Shown here: positions 44,658-53,914 of the stretch, in pieces
How the letters are laid out: the number at the start of each line of letters is the position of its first letter
Numbering within the stretch: position 1 is the stretch's first letter
Assembly (NCBI RefSeq): GCF_000244875.1
Contig: NC_016791.1
Location: 3,415,001-3,479,000, forward strand
Reading direction: 5' to 3'
Source of the DNA: Clostridium sp. BNL1100
GTDB lineage: Bacteria > Bacillota > Clostridia > Acetivibrionales > DSM-1351
Length of the DNA stretch: 64,000 bases
Notes under the pieces: model-generated
Database searches by the model: none
Told to the model about the DNA's origin: nothing
Seen by the model: the letters and a program-made list of their open reading frames with translations, nothing else
Position numbers and translations under genes: made by a program

Positions 44658-45311
44658 TTAAATATAATCCTTTACCTGCCCAAGCTCTTGAATAATGGCA
44701 TCAGCCAGGAAAAGACCCTGAACTCCCGATGTGGGATTGCTGTAACCAATACATGCTATTCCCGCCGAAAACGCTGCCTGAACCCCGGAAGTTGAATCTT
44801 CTATAGCGATTGCATTGTCCTTTTGTATTCCACTAATAGAAAGTACTTTTTGATAAATATCGGGGCTTGGTTTCTGAAACTTTACTTCGTCTCCTGTAAC
44901 AGAGTAATCAAAATATCTGCTTAATTTGAAATAGTCCAGTACACGACTGACGTAGTACCTGTTAGAGGATGAAGCAATTGCTGTATTGTAATTATTTTTC
45001 CTAAGCTCAGTCAACAACTTCTTAAGTCCATTTGTAGGCTGTATTTTTTCTTTTTTAACATAACCCAGAATCAGGTTAAATTGACGCATCTCCAGTTCTT
45101 CCGGATTCGCATTCAGATTGTTTTCTTTTATGATTCTAGTCCACAAGTCCTTATTGGACTTACCGACGTATTCTTTCAGATTAAATGTCTCATTAAGTCC
45201 ATAGCTTTGTAAAATTTCCAATTTTGCACGGTAATGCAGAGGTTCACTGTCAAATATAACTCCATCTACATCAAATATAACCAAATTGACTATACGTTCC
45301 TCAGTATTCAC
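44658..45311 (-). CDS. HAD-family phosphatase, beta-phosphoglucomutase-like
   Basis: This 217-residue HAD subfamily IA protein has FDVDGVIFDSEPLHYRAK (Asp nucleophile and general acid), IASSSNRYYVSRVL (motif II Ser/Thr region), FQKPSPDIYQ (motif III Lys) and IAIEDSTSGVQAA (motif IV). It either removes phosphate from a small sugar or polyol phosphate or acts as a phosphomutase. Last gene of the long operon, 45 bases after mgtC, just before a strong terminator. Confidence 0.9.
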   Translation of the reverse strand: MNTEERIVNLVIFDVDGVIFDSEPLHYRAKLEILQSYGLNETFNLKEYVGKSNKDLWTRIIKENNLNANPEELEMRQFNLILGYVKKEKIQPTNGLKKLLTELRKNNYNTAIASSSNRYYVSRVLDYFKLSRYFDYSVTGDEVKFQKPSPDIYQKVLSISGIQKDNAIAIEDSTSGVQAAFSAGIACIGYSNPTSGVQGLFLADAIIQELGQVKDYI

Positions 45312-45356
45312 TTTATCACCTCAGACCTTTATTTTTCCTTTTTACATTTACATAAA

Positions 45357-46058
45357 CTAGATTTCATGAATACTGTTCAGTGCCGCTGCATGGCTAAGGG
45401 ATTGTAAAACCTCTGTATGCGGACGGTTATCCTTTGATTGTACTGAGAGGAGGACAGACATAGCCTTTTTCTCCTCTCCTTTGTTCTTAACAATTTGAAC
45501 ATCCATGACATCAATAGAGTTTTTCTTTGCCAGGCTAAGAAATGAACCCAATCCCAGTGAGTTTTCAAATTCCAGATACAGATGCAGTAAATTTGATTTC
45601 TTACGCATCATATTATCCATCTTATGCAAAATAGTCATGACGAAAAATATAGTAGTACCACCCAAAATTGCACCTTCGTAAAAACCGATACCTATTGACA
45701 ACCCAATGCAGGCTGAAGCCCACAAACCGGCAGCTGTAGTCAAACCTCTGACTTGGTTCCTTCCGGTGATGATTATTGTTCCGGCACCCAGGAATCCGAT
45801 ACCGCTGACAACCTGGGCCCCTAATCTGCCGATATCTCCGGTATGATATGTTTGGTAAATATATTGATTTGTCATCATGACGATTGTTGAACCCAGGCAT
45901 ACAAGTATGTATGTACGAAAACCCGCAGGGTGGCGTTTACGTCCCCTTTCAAATCCAAGAATTCCACTAATTACTACTGAAAGAAAAATACGTACGCAAA
46001 TGGAAAGAACATTTACATCTTTTAATATGGCTAATTGGCTAATCAATCCGTAAATCAC
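45357..46058 (-). CDS. MgtC/SapB-family membrane protein
   Basis: This 233-residue protein has four or five N-terminal helices and a C-terminal ACT-like cytoplasmic domain. The family pattern is LGFERGRKRHPAGFRTYILV (residues ~35-54) and GIGFLGAGTIIITGRNQVRGLTTAA. Its role in other bacteria is Mg2+/phosphate homeostasis and ATP control. GTG 46058 is the outer start, but AGAAGG lies right at it; TTG 46046 has better spacing. It lies 25 bases after the GDPD gene inside the polyol operon. Confidence 0.88.
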   Translation of the reverse strand: MIYGLISQLAILKDVNVLSICVRIFLSVVISGILGFERGRKRHPAGFRTYILVCLGSTIVMMTNQYIYQTYHTGDIGRLGAQVVSGIGFLGAGTIIITGRNQVRGLTTAAGLWASACIGLSIGIGFYEGAILGGTTIFFVMTILHKMDNMMRKKSNLLHLYLEFENSLGLGSFLSLAKKNSIDVMDVQIVKNKGEEKKAMSVLLSVQSKDNRPHTEVLQSLSHAAALNSIHEI

Positions 46059-46083
46059 CTTCTTATCTATTGCCCTTTAGCAT

Positions 46084-46854
46084 TTAGCTGTGCAGTCCTT
46101 TCGCTTTCAATATTTTAAGTGCGGGAATCGGGTTGTTACAGGTCATGAGTCTTGCACCGCAGCGTATGGATTCATAAACCATCTCATCAGTGTCAGGGCA
46201 GTAGGACCATGGTAATATTCCAAGGTTTTCAAACTCCTGAACACGTTCGGGAGTTATTATTTTCATATCAATACCTACTGCAAATAATTTTGAATAAGTA
46301 CCGTTCTCCCCTTCAACAAAGTTCTCCATTTTTTCCTTTGGAAAGCCCTGAACCTTTACCCTATAGGAGTCATACATATAGGCTGCAATGAAAGCGTCAA
46401 AGCAGGTAAAAACACAGCGATGCATTAAGCCGTATCCCTTTAATATTTCCATAGCAAGATCTACAGTTTCATATGTCTTTTCCTTAATTTCTGCATTTAA
46501 AAGTATATTTTCATACGGTTGAACCAGCTCACAAAATTCACGCAGCGTGGGTACTTTTAAGCCTTCAAATACTTTGCCGAATTTCCCCCCTGCGTCCAAT
46601 TCCTTAATTTGCTTGAGCGTCATGTCATGAATATAACCCTTGCCGTTTGTAGTACGGTCCACAGTTCTGTCATGCATTATGACAACAACTTTGTCTTTAG
46701 TCAGATTCATATCAAATTCAATCATATCAACATTCATTTCCAAAGCTTTTTGTACGCTAAGCAGAGTATTTTCAGGATAAAACGCATCAACTCCTCTGTG
46801 CCCGGCAACCAATATACTCTCCTTGTCCAACAACCTGTCTATGATTTTCCGCAT
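46084..46854 (-). CDS. Cytoplasmic glycerophosphodiester phosphodiesterase
   Basis: This 256-residue GDPD-family barrel has catalytic AGHRGVDAFYPENTL (His/Arg and Glu), DMIEFDMNLTKD and VIMHDRTVDRTTNGKG (second His), NAEIKE for metal binding, and the C-terminal ARLMTCNNP, which in canonical enzymes is GVDGIITDxP. There is no signal peptide, so it acts on imported or internal phosphodiesters, releasing an alcohol or polyol and a phosphomonoester. Its place in a polyol operon suggests glycerophospho- or polyol-phosphodiester substrates (inference). Confidence 0.9.
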   Translation of the reverse strand: MRKIIDRLLDKESILVAGHRGVDAFYPENTLLSVQKALEMNVDMIEFDMNLTKDKVVVIMHDRTVDRTTNGKGYIHDMTLKQIKELDAGGKFGKVFEGLKVPTLREFCELVQPYENILLNAEIKEKTYETVDLAMEILKGYGLMHRCVFTCFDAFIAAYMYDSYRVKVQGFPKEKMENFVEGENGTYSKLFAVGIDMKIITPERVQEFENLGILPWSYCPDTDEMVYESIRCGARLMTCNNPIPALKILKAKGLHS

Positions 46855-46884
46855 ATTCCAAAAGACTTCCTTTCAAAATTGCAT

Positions 46885-48555
46885 TTAATAAGATGTAGCT
46901 TTTTTTATATTTTTTAAACGTTTTATTACACTGTTGTTATCTTTTCCGAAATAATCATGAAGTTCTGAATACTCCTGATACAGCAATTCATATGTTTTGC
47001 TATTCTCCGGGTCAGGCAGATATGTATTTTTTATTCCGCCACCCATAGCATTTCCGGCTTGTTCAATGGTATCGTATCCTCCATTGACACTACCCGCAGC
47101 TACAGCTCCAAACATTGCAGCACCCATTGCGGTTGTCTGCTTTGATGCCGTGACATGAACAGGCATTTGTATAATATCTGCAAAGGTTTGCATAACAAAG
47201 GGACTTTTTTCTGCAATTCCGCCCGTTGCATACAACTTTTCTATTGTAACTCCGTGTTTTTTAAAGGTGTCTATAATCATACGTTTTCCATATCCCACAG
47301 CTTCCACCAAAGCTTTATACATTTCAGGAGCAGTTGTAGTGGTCGTCATTCCAAACATTACACCTGTCAAATCCACGTCAACCAGGACAGAACGGTTTCC
47401 GTTCCACCAGTCTAACGCAAGCAATCCGCTGCTTCCCGGCTTAATCTTTGAGGCAAGCTCATCCAGATATGCAGTAACATGCATTCCTTTTTCCTTTGCC
47501 TTTGCTGAAATTTCTTCCGATACACAATTTTTTGTAAACCATGCAAAATGGTCGCCCATACATGATTGTCCGGCTTCGTAGCCAAAATATCCCGGCAGAA
47601 TTCCATCTTCACATATTCCGCACATTCCCGGCACCTTTATATTCTGTCTGCTTGCCATCATATCGCAGCCTGATGTTCCGATAACCATCAGCATGATATC
47701 AGGGCCTGTAATACCGGCACCGGGAACAGCGGCATGTGCATCTCCGCAGCCTACGGCCACAGGAGTTCCCACTGGAAGCCCTGTCCATTCGGAACTGCTT
47801 TCGGTAATACAACCTGCTTTACTTCCCACAGGATATATAGTTCTTGACATTTTTGTATCAATAACATGTTCAAGCCTTGGGTCAAGTGCTTTAAAGAAAT
47901 CATTGGAGGGATATCCTGTTTTCTTTTGCCAGATTGCTTTATAACCTGCCGTACAGCTGTTCCTTTTTTCTTCACCTGTAAGCATCAACGTTATCCAGTC
48001 TGATAGCTCCATGAACCTGTCGGCAGCCTCATATATTTCAGGTGCTTCATTGAGAATCTGCCATATCTTAGGAAACATCCATTCAGAAGATATTTTCCCC
48101 CCGTAAAATCCAAGGAATTCTTCGCCTCGTTCTGCTGCAATCTCATTGAGTTTATTCGCTTCATCCTGTGCCGCATGGTGCTTCCACAGCTTTACATATG
48201 CGTGGGGATTATCCTTGAATTTGTCCAGCATACACAAGGGAGTACCGTCCTTCAACGTCGGAAGCATTGTACATTCCGTAAAGTCGGTACCTACGCCGAT
48301 AACTTGTGAAGGGTCGATGCCTGACTCCTTGAATACATTTAACAATGTGGTGCTTGCACATTCAATATAATCAGGAGGATATTGCAGCGCCCAATCTGCT
48401 TCCAGCTTAGTAGTTCCGTTTGGAAGTTTTCTTTCCATAACTCCATGTGGGTAATCCATGGATGAAGCTGCTTTAATAGTTCCGTCTGATACATCAACCA
48501 AAATTGACCTGGCACTCAGTGTTCCAAAATCAATACCAACCACATACTTTGACAT
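46885..48555 (-). CDS. Ribulokinase-like FGGY carbohydrate kinase
   Basis: This 556-residue kinase is AraB-like: GIDFGTLSARSILVDVSDG at the N-terminus, GVGTDFTECTMLPTLKDGTP (~100), GTSGCDMMAS (~280) and LYATGGIAEKSPFVMQTFAD (~455). The start at 48555 follows GAGG and directly precedes MSKYVVGIDFG; an upstream start adds 15 residues. It would phosphorylate a ketose such as ribulose or erythrulose produced by the adjacent dehydrogenase. True L-arabinose use is unlikely because araA and araD are absent. The closest named family is L-ribulokinase. Confidence 0.9.
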   Translation of the reverse strand: MSKYVVGIDFGTLSARSILVDVSDGTIKAASSMDYPHGVMERKLPNGTTKLEADWALQYPPDYIECASTTLLNVFKESGIDPSQVIGVGTDFTECTMLPTLKDGTPLCMLDKFKDNPHAYVKLWKHHAAQDEANKLNEIAAERGEEFLGFYGGKISSEWMFPKIWQILNEAPEIYEAADRFMELSDWITLMLTGEEKRNSCTAGYKAIWQKKTGYPSNDFFKALDPRLEHVIDTKMSRTIYPVGSKAGCITESSSEWTGLPVGTPVAVGCGDAHAAVPGAGITGPDIMLMVIGTSGCDMMASRQNIKVPGMCGICEDGILPGYFGYEAGQSCMGDHFAWFTKNCVSEEISAKAKEKGMHVTAYLDELASKIKPGSSGLLALDWWNGNRSVLVDVDLTGVMFGMTTTTTAPEMYKALVEAVGYGKRMIIDTFKKHGVTIEKLYATGGIAEKSPFVMQTFADIIQMPVHVTASKQTTAMGAAMFGAVAAGSVNGGYDTIEQAGNAMGGGIKNTYLPDPENSKTYELLYQEYSELHDYFGKDNNSVIKRLKNIKKATSY

Positions 48556-48584
48556 CTGTTTATTATTCCTCGCTTTCATTTTGT

Positions 48585-49661
48585 TTAGAAAGTGATACAA
48601 ACCTTGAAATCGCCATACTTTCCAGTTGCATATTCAAATGCCTTTTCCCATTCCTCGATTGGGAAGCAGTTTGTAATAAGACCGTCTGTTTTCAATTTTC
48701 CATTATTGATGTTTTCAATTACAAACGGGTAACAATATGGACTGAGGTGTGAACCTAGCAGATCAAGTTCCTTACTGTCGCCGATTATTGACCAGTCAAC
48801 AGTTGTCTCCTGACCAAATACACTGAATTCTACAAAACGGCCGAGTTTACGTACCATTGAAAGTCCCTGCTTAACGCTGGACGGATGTCCTGTAGCTTCT
48901 ATATATATATCACAGCCATAGCCTTCAGTAAGCTTTAAAACCTCAGCTACTACATCCTGATTTTGAGGATTAAAGACCAAATCAGCACCGAATTCTTTAG
49001 CTTTGTCCAATCTGGATTGAACCATGTCCAATACAATCAGCAATTTAGGATTTTTCATTCTTGCATAGGTAATCATTCCAAGTCCCAGAGTTCCTGCTCC
49101 CGAGATAACCACAACATCGTCGCAGCCAATTTGAGCACGGTCAACACAGTGCTTTGAGCATGCGTAAGGTTCAATCAACATAGCTTTGTCAAGGGGCATG
49201 TCTTGGGGAACTTTATGGACAACTGAAGTCTTTGGATAGCGGACATATTCTGCCATACCTCCATTATTTTCAGTCTGGAAGCCAAAAATATTATGGGGCT
49301 GACACATCCAATAATGTCCGTCCTTGCAGAATCTGCATTCTCCGCATGGAACAATCTGGTCTGCCGTAACTCTATCGCCGATTTCAAAGCCTTTTACATT
49401 TTCTCCCATTGCCACAATTTTACCAAGAAATTCATGACCCGGAATAAACGGAGGCTTTACCCATGAAGGTTGGCTTTCATCACCCCAAAATTTAGGAGCA
49501 CCGTGCTGGCACTTTAAGTCTCCTGCGCAAACGCCGCAGCCTTCTGTTTTAATAATTATATCGTCAGGGCCGCATTCCGGTGTAGGGTATGCAGTTTCAA
49601 ATCGGTAATCACCAAGCCCGTAGGCTACAAGAGCTTTCATAGTCTTTGGATAGTTAGACAT
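48585..49661 (-). CDS. Zinc-dependent polyol dehydrogenase, erythritol/L-threitol type
   Basis: This 358-residue medium-chain dehydrogenase has catalytic zinc ligands Cys in GCGVCAGDLKC and His in IPGHEFLGKIV. The structural zinc loop is VPCGECRFCKDGHYWMCQP, and the Rossmann motif is SGAGTLGLGMI. Segments such as CAGDLKCQHGAPKFWGD and NNGGMAEYVRYPKTSVVHKVP match what I remember of enzymes named erythritol/L-threitol dehydrogenase. It would oxidise a tetritol or pentitol to the ketose for the FGGY kinase, 29 bases downstream. Exact substrate not proven. Confidence 0.86.
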   Translation of the reverse strand: MSNYPKTMKALVAYGLGDYRFETAYPTPECGPDDIIIKTEGCGVCAGDLKCQHGAPKFWGDESQPSWVKPPFIPGHEFLGKIVAMGENVKGFEIGDRVTADQIVPCGECRFCKDGHYWMCQPHNIFGFQTENNGGMAEYVRYPKTSVVHKVPQDMPLDKAMLIEPYACSKHCVDRAQIGCDDVVVISGAGTLGLGMITYARMKNPKLLIVLDMVQSRLDKAKEFGADLVFNPQNQDVVAEVLKLTEGYGCDIYIEATGHPSSVKQGLSMVRKLGRFVEFSVFGQETTVDWSIIGDSKELDLLGSHLSPYCYPFVIENINNGKLKTDGLITNCFPIEEWEKAFEYATGKYGDFKVCITF

Positions 49662-49709
49662 AAATATCTTCCTTTCTTAATATATAATATTTATTTTAAA
49701 TGTGAATTC

Positions 49710-50597
49710 TCATAATCTATGGTAAAGAGATACGCAGTACTGACCAACATCGTATGCGTATTTGGCTGCAATATCTTTCATACTTTCAGGCATATTTTTT
49801 GTAAAACCGTAAACTTCATATGTGAAATCGCCTGTATAATTTGTATTTTTTAATGCTTTAAGGGTCTTTTCCCAACCTACCGTGCCCATAAAAGGCAGGA
49901 AGTGCAAGTCGCTGATGCCTGTATTATCGTTTACATGAAGTGCAACTATACGGCTGCCAAGTGTTTTTATTGAATTGGACTCATCATAATACAGACGGTT
50001 TCCATGTCCAAAATCCCAGCAAACACCTATACGAGAATCCTTGTAGGAATCCACCAGCATACAAAGCTCTTCGGCTCTTGCAGAAAATTTTCTTCTCTGC
50101 GGGTACTCGATCATATTTTCATAAGCTATGCTTACTCTATTTTTCAATGCGAGCTCAATAATTGAATCATAGAACTCATGATTGTACCGGACACTTGCTT
50201 CATCGTCGAATTCTTTTTCAATACATTGTGTAAAAGGATGAACTACCAACCACTTTACCCCAAGCATACTGCTGATTAACACACTTCTTCGTGCGAATTT
50301 GTAATAATCTTCTTTCTCCAAATCACTTTTCCATTCCGGCATGTATCCCGGATTGTAAGGTAAATGGGCTTGTGAAAAATCAATCCCTAGTTTTTGACTT
50401 TCGTTAATAATTTCATCGACGTAGCTTTGCCAGTCATCTTCGCTTAATTCAGTTCTTGTGAAAAAGAACTCGGTAAAGCTGAAGTCAAGCGTTGTAAAAC
50501 CTGCCTCCCTGCATCGGCGTATTGATTCCAAATACGGTGTATGCAGTCCGCCGTCCCTGCGCTTTGAAAAAAGATTAGTAGAAGTTGCCAGACGCAT
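49710..50597 (-). CDS. Sugar-phosphate isomerase/epimerase-like TIM barrel (copy B)
   Basis: This 295-residue AP_endonuc_2/xylose-isomerase-like barrel begins MRLATSTNLFSKRRDGG. Probable metal ligands lie in GVKWLVVHPFTQ (His), SIAYENMIEYPQRRKFS (Glu), GVCWDFGHGNRLY (Asp, His) and ALHVNDNTGISDLHFLPF (His/Asp). It is a diverged paralogue of the next gene and probably isomerises or epimerises a (phospho)ketose of the pathway. Erythrulose-phosphate isomerases of this fold are known. Confidence 0.86.
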   Translation of the reverse strand: MRLATSTNLFSKRRDGGLHTPYLESIRRCREAGFTTLDFSFTEFFFTRTELSEDDWQSYVDEIINESQKLGIDFSQAHLPYNPGYMPEWKSDLEKEDYYKFARRSVLISSMLGVKWLVVHPFTQCIEKEFDDEASVRYNHEFYDSIIELALKNRVSIAYENMIEYPQRRKFSARAEELCMLVDSYKDSRIGVCWDFGHGNRLYYDESNSIKTLGSRIVALHVNDNTGISDLHFLPFMGTVGWEKTLKALKNTNYTGDFTYEVYGFTKNMPESMKDIAAKYAYDVGQYCVSLYHRL

Positions 50598-50622
50598 GAT
50601 TTTACTCCCCTTCTATTTGTTA

Positions 50623-51498
50623 TCAGCGCAATGAAAGTAGATAGTTTCCTACATCAACACTGAAACGTGCACTTGGAATTTTTAAGCCTTCCGGCATATA
50701 ATTGTTTATTCTTATCTCATATACCAAATCGCCTTCATACCCGATTTTAGTAAGTGTTTTCATAACTTTTTCCCATGGAATTGTTCCAAGGAAAGGAAGA
50801 AGATGCAGGTCATCCTGTCCGAAGTTATCATTAATGTGAAGTGCTTTTACACGACTACCAAGCTTTTCTAAGGCAGGAATCTGATTTGTATAAACACGGT
50901 GTCCATGCCCTGTATCCCAGCAAACACCCACCGGTGCATCCTTATAGGAGTCAACCAGTGCTATCAGTTCTTCGGCTGTTGCTCCGAAGCGACGTCTGTT
51001 ATCCCTGTCACACATGTTTTCAAAGGCAATCCCTACGTTTTCTTTTGCGGCTTGTTCTACAACCTTGTCAAAATTCTCATGGTTTGCCGCAAGGTCTGCC
51101 TGTAAATTGTATTCGGCCTTATCAATCTCTGTTACAGGGTGCATTACAGCCCATTTTACTCCCAGAATACTGCTGACATGTATTGCACGACGGGTAAGTT
51201 CATCAAAACGCTCTTTTTCTTCCGTGCTTTTGAAATATGCACCTTTAAAAGGGCGATACGGCGGGTGTGACTGTGAAAATGTAATACCAAGCTTTTCTGC
51301 CTCATTACGGATATTTTCAGCATTTTTTATCCAGTCATCGCCGTTTAGTTCTGTCTGACGGTTCAGCATGGCACACATGTTTAAGTCAAGAACATTAAAT
51401 CCGGCCTCCTTGCAGCGGTGCATAGATTCAATATATCCTGTGAACTCCTTTGTTTCCCTGCATTCTCTAAATAGTGAAGTCATTGTAGCAACACGCAT
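50623..51498 (-). CDS. Sugar-phosphate isomerase/epimerase-like TIM barrel (copy A)
   Basis: This 291-residue barrel is paralogous to the downstream gene: MRVATMTSLFRECRETK, SQSHPPYRPF, GVKWAVMHPVTE, GIAFENMCDRDNRRRF, GVCWDTGHGHRVY and ALHINDNFGQDDLHLLPF. Metal-ligand positions match copy B. The spacing is 25 bases, so it looks like an old tandem duplication with divergence to two successive steps or substrates. It follows a stable intercistronic hairpin. Confidence 0.86.
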   Translation of the reverse strand: MRVATMTSLFRECRETKEFTGYIESMHRCKEAGFNVLDLNMCAMLNRQTELNGDDWIKNAENIRNEAEKLGITFSQSHPPYRPFKGAYFKSTEEKERFDELTRRAIHVSSILGVKWAVMHPVTEIDKAEYNLQADLAANHENFDKVVEQAAKENVGIAFENMCDRDNRRRFGATAEELIALVDSYKDAPVGVCWDTGHGHRVYTNQIPALEKLGSRVKALHINDNFGQDDLHLLPFLGTIPWEKVMKTLTKIGYEGDLVYEIRINNYMPEGLKIPSARFSVDVGNYLLSLR

Positions 51499-51533
51499 GT
51501 TTTTATCTCTCCCTTCTTATACAATCGGTTTAA

Positions 51534-51575
51534 ATAAATATTTTTCTCTGCCCTAAGGCAGAGAAAAATATTTAT
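51534..51575 (-). other. 19-bp intercistronic stem-loop after the binding-protein gene
   Basis: A 19-bp perfect stem (ATAAATATTTTTCTCTGCC and its complement) has a 4-base loop, 5 bases after the binding-protein stop. There is no following T-run. Such hairpins stabilise binding-protein mRNA and dampen downstream transcription in sugar ABC operons. Confidence 0.75.
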
Positions 51576-51580
51576 GTGGA

Positions 51581-53008
51581 TTATTGTCCGTTTGCATCCA
51601 AATAGTCTTTTAATGTCATATTTACTTTTTTATCAATATTTGAAATAGTAGTTGCCCTATCCTGAGAACCTTCACTCAGCTTTATAATTTCATTCTGTAC
51701 GGTAGTATCAATATCTGTAAATGCAGGAACCCATGGTTCTAAGTAGTTAGGATAATCCTTGGAGTTATCGGCGATTGTCAGAATAATATTATACAGAGGA
51801 TTTTTCTCTAAGAAGGTCTTTACTTCAGGTAAATCATAAGCTTTTGAATTCATGGCATAGTAGCCTGTGTTCATAAACCAGTCGCCTGACACTTTTGGGG
51901 TTGCAAGGTATTTCATGAAGTCCCATGCACCAAGACGTTTGTTGTCATTTCCTGCATCAAAAACATACAATGCAGAACCGCCGATACCTGTACCCTTTGT
52001 ACTATTTGCATCAACACGAGGAAGTTCAGCCACACCAACATCGAATGTTCCTGTATTCTGAATCTTTGCAACAATTGAAGCCATTGAAGAAGTACTTGCA
52101 GTCATCATTGCATACAAGCCGGATTGGAAGCCTTCATTCGGACTAACTACACCGTAATCAACTCCGCCTGTAGCCAAAACCTTTTCCCATTCTGTCAGGA
52201 AGTGGTCAAGAGTTCCGTCTTTTGTCATTGCAAGAGCAGTAGGAGTACCCTTACGGCCGTCGGCGTTATCAAACATATACTTTTCGCTGCCTTGCATTGG
52301 AATCCATGACCCCAGGAGGAAGAAACGAGTCTTTGTACCAAGACCGAAAGTTTTGATTTTATCCCCACTCTTAACAGTCAGGGCTTTAACGTATGTTGCC
52401 AGTTCTTCCAAAGTTGTAGGTGCTTTATTTGGATCAAGTCCTGCAGCCTTAAACATATCTTTGTTATAGTACAGCATAACTGATGAGTTTGAGAATGGTA
52501 AACCAAGAACCTTGCCGTTATACATTGCATAGTGCAGTGCATTTGCATTAAGGTCATTTAAATTAATTCCGTTGGCATCCATATCAACAAAATTCTGAAT
52601 AGGATAGATGTACTTGCTTTCCTTTACATCAAATATACCCTTGGAGCTCATCTGCATAATATCAGGAAGTTCGTTTGCAGCGTCAGCCTGTAATATAGCA
52701 GATAACTTTGTTGAAGCTTCATCGTATTCTCCCTGATAGATAAGGTCTACGGTGATTCCCTTTTTAGTACCTTCCGATGAGTTGTACTCATCAACCATTT
52801 TCTTAAGCTGATCAGCAATGTTACCTTTCATTGAGTGCCAGAAAGTAACCTTGACCGGACCTGACGGCAGTATACTTCCTGTTGCTGCCTTAGTTGCAGT
52901 AGTTTCTGCCTTTGTGCTGTCCGTAGGTTCCGAAGACCCACAACCCACAAATATGGAAGCAGACATAACTACACTTACAAACAATGCTAAAATTCTTTTA
53001 AGTTTCAT
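51581..53008 (-). CDS. CUT1-family sugar-binding lipoprotein
   Basis: This 475-residue SBP_bac_1-type extracellular binding protein has a lipobox FVGCGSS (Cys23). Typical parts are VKVTFWHSMKGNIADQLKKMV, LPDIMQMSSKGIFD, YYNKDMFKAAGLDPNKAPTT and LGAWDFMKYLATP. It captures a sugar, polyol or polyol derivative for the two permeases encoded just upstream. Some cluster-B members (UgpB) bind glycerophosphodiesters, relevant given the GDPD in this operon. No ATPase gene is present, so a shared MsmK/UgpC-type ATPase elsewhere must serve. Confidence 0.92.
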   Translation of the reverse strand: MKLKRILALFVSVVMSASIFVGCGSSEPTDSTKAETTATKAATGSILPSGPVKVTFWHSMKGNIADQLKKMVDEYNSSEGTKKGITVDLIYQGEYDEASTKLSAILQADAANELPDIMQMSSKGIFDVKESKYIYPIQNFVDMDANGINLNDLNANALHYAMYNGKVLGLPFSNSSVMLYYNKDMFKAAGLDPNKAPTTLEELATYVKALTVKSGDKIKTFGLGTKTRFFLLGSWIPMQGSEKYMFDNADGRKGTPTALAMTKDGTLDHFLTEWEKVLATGGVDYGVVSPNEGFQSGLYAMMTASTSSMASIVAKIQNTGTFDVGVAELPRVDANSTKGTGIGGSALYVFDAGNDNKRLGAWDFMKYLATPKVSGDWFMNTGYYAMNSKAYDLPEVKTFLEKNPLYNIILTIADNSKDYPNYLEPWVPAFTDIDTTVQNEIIKLSEGSQDRATTISNIDKKVNMTLKDYLDANGQ

Positions 53009-53077
53009 TTTCCTTTCCTCCTTTAAATCATTATTAATATTTTCTTATTTAGCTATATATAAGAAATGTGTTACAAA

Positions 53078-53914
53078 TTAACCCTTTACCGAACCGCTGG
53101 CGATACCGCGAACAATGTTTCGCTGACCGAATGCGAAAATAATTATAGTAGGAAGCAATATAATTGCTATTGCTGCAAAAATCGGAGCCTTAACGCCGGA
53201 ATCATCTGCTGCCAGCATTGTTATACCAACCTGTACCGTTCTCATTTCAGGCCTGTTGGTAACAAGCAGAGGCCACAGGTATGTGTTCCACACCGCAACA
53301 AAGGAATTTAATGAAAGAGCGGTAATGGTAGCTTTTGAAACCGGAATACATATCTGGAAAAAGAATTGCAGGTCTCCGCAACCGTCAAGAAATGCCGCTT
53401 CACGAAGGGAGCTGGAAATTGTCTTGAAACTTTGCCGGAACATAAACACCTGAATAGCTGATACAAAATAGACTGCCATGATACCTACATATGAGTTAAG
53501 CATACCTAGTTTGCTTATAGTAATGTAGTTCGGGATTAAAACTGCTTCCGTTGGTATCATCATTGTACCTATTATTATGAAAAACAGAACATTTTTGCCT
53601 TTGAAGTTGAAAAATGCAAAGGAATATGCCGCAAACATTGAAAGCAACAACCTTACCAGTGTAACCACCACTGCTATTAAGAGTGAATTTAGCATAAACC
53701 TCGGTACCAGTGAGTCAAACAGAACGTGCTTAAAATTATCAAGGTAAGTAAAATCTTTTGGAAATATTGTCGGCGGATAGCTGTCAAATGTAGCATCGTC
53801 TTTAAACCCGCACATAAAAGCATAAAAAAGAGGGAATGCAATCAGGATACCTAATGCCAAAGAGAGAACCGATTCAACAATGCTTTTAGCCTTTATAATT
53901 TTATTGGGAATCAA
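53078..53914 (-). CDS. CUT1 sugar ABC permease, MalG/UgpE type
   Basis: This 278-residue inner-membrane permease has six helices. The EAA loop is REAAFLDGCGDLQFFFQICIPVSK, and the C-terminal FAFGQRNIVRGIASGSVKG is typical of MalG-like subunits. Its start overlaps the partner permease stop by 4 bases. Confidence 0.92.
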   Translation of the reverse strand: MIPNKIIKAKSIVESVLSLALGILIAFPLFYAFMCGFKDDATFDSYPPTIFPKDFTYLDNFKHVLFDSLVPRFMLNSLLIAVVVTLVRLLLSMFAAYSFAFFNFKGKNVLFFIIIGTMMIPTEAVLIPNYITISKLGMLNSYVGIMAVYFVSAIQVFMFRQSFKTISSSLREAAFLDGCGDLQFFFQICIPVSKATITALSLNSFVAVWNTYLWPLLVTNRPEMRTVQVGITMLAADDSGVKAPIFAAIAIILLPTIIIFAFGQRNIVRGIASGSVKG

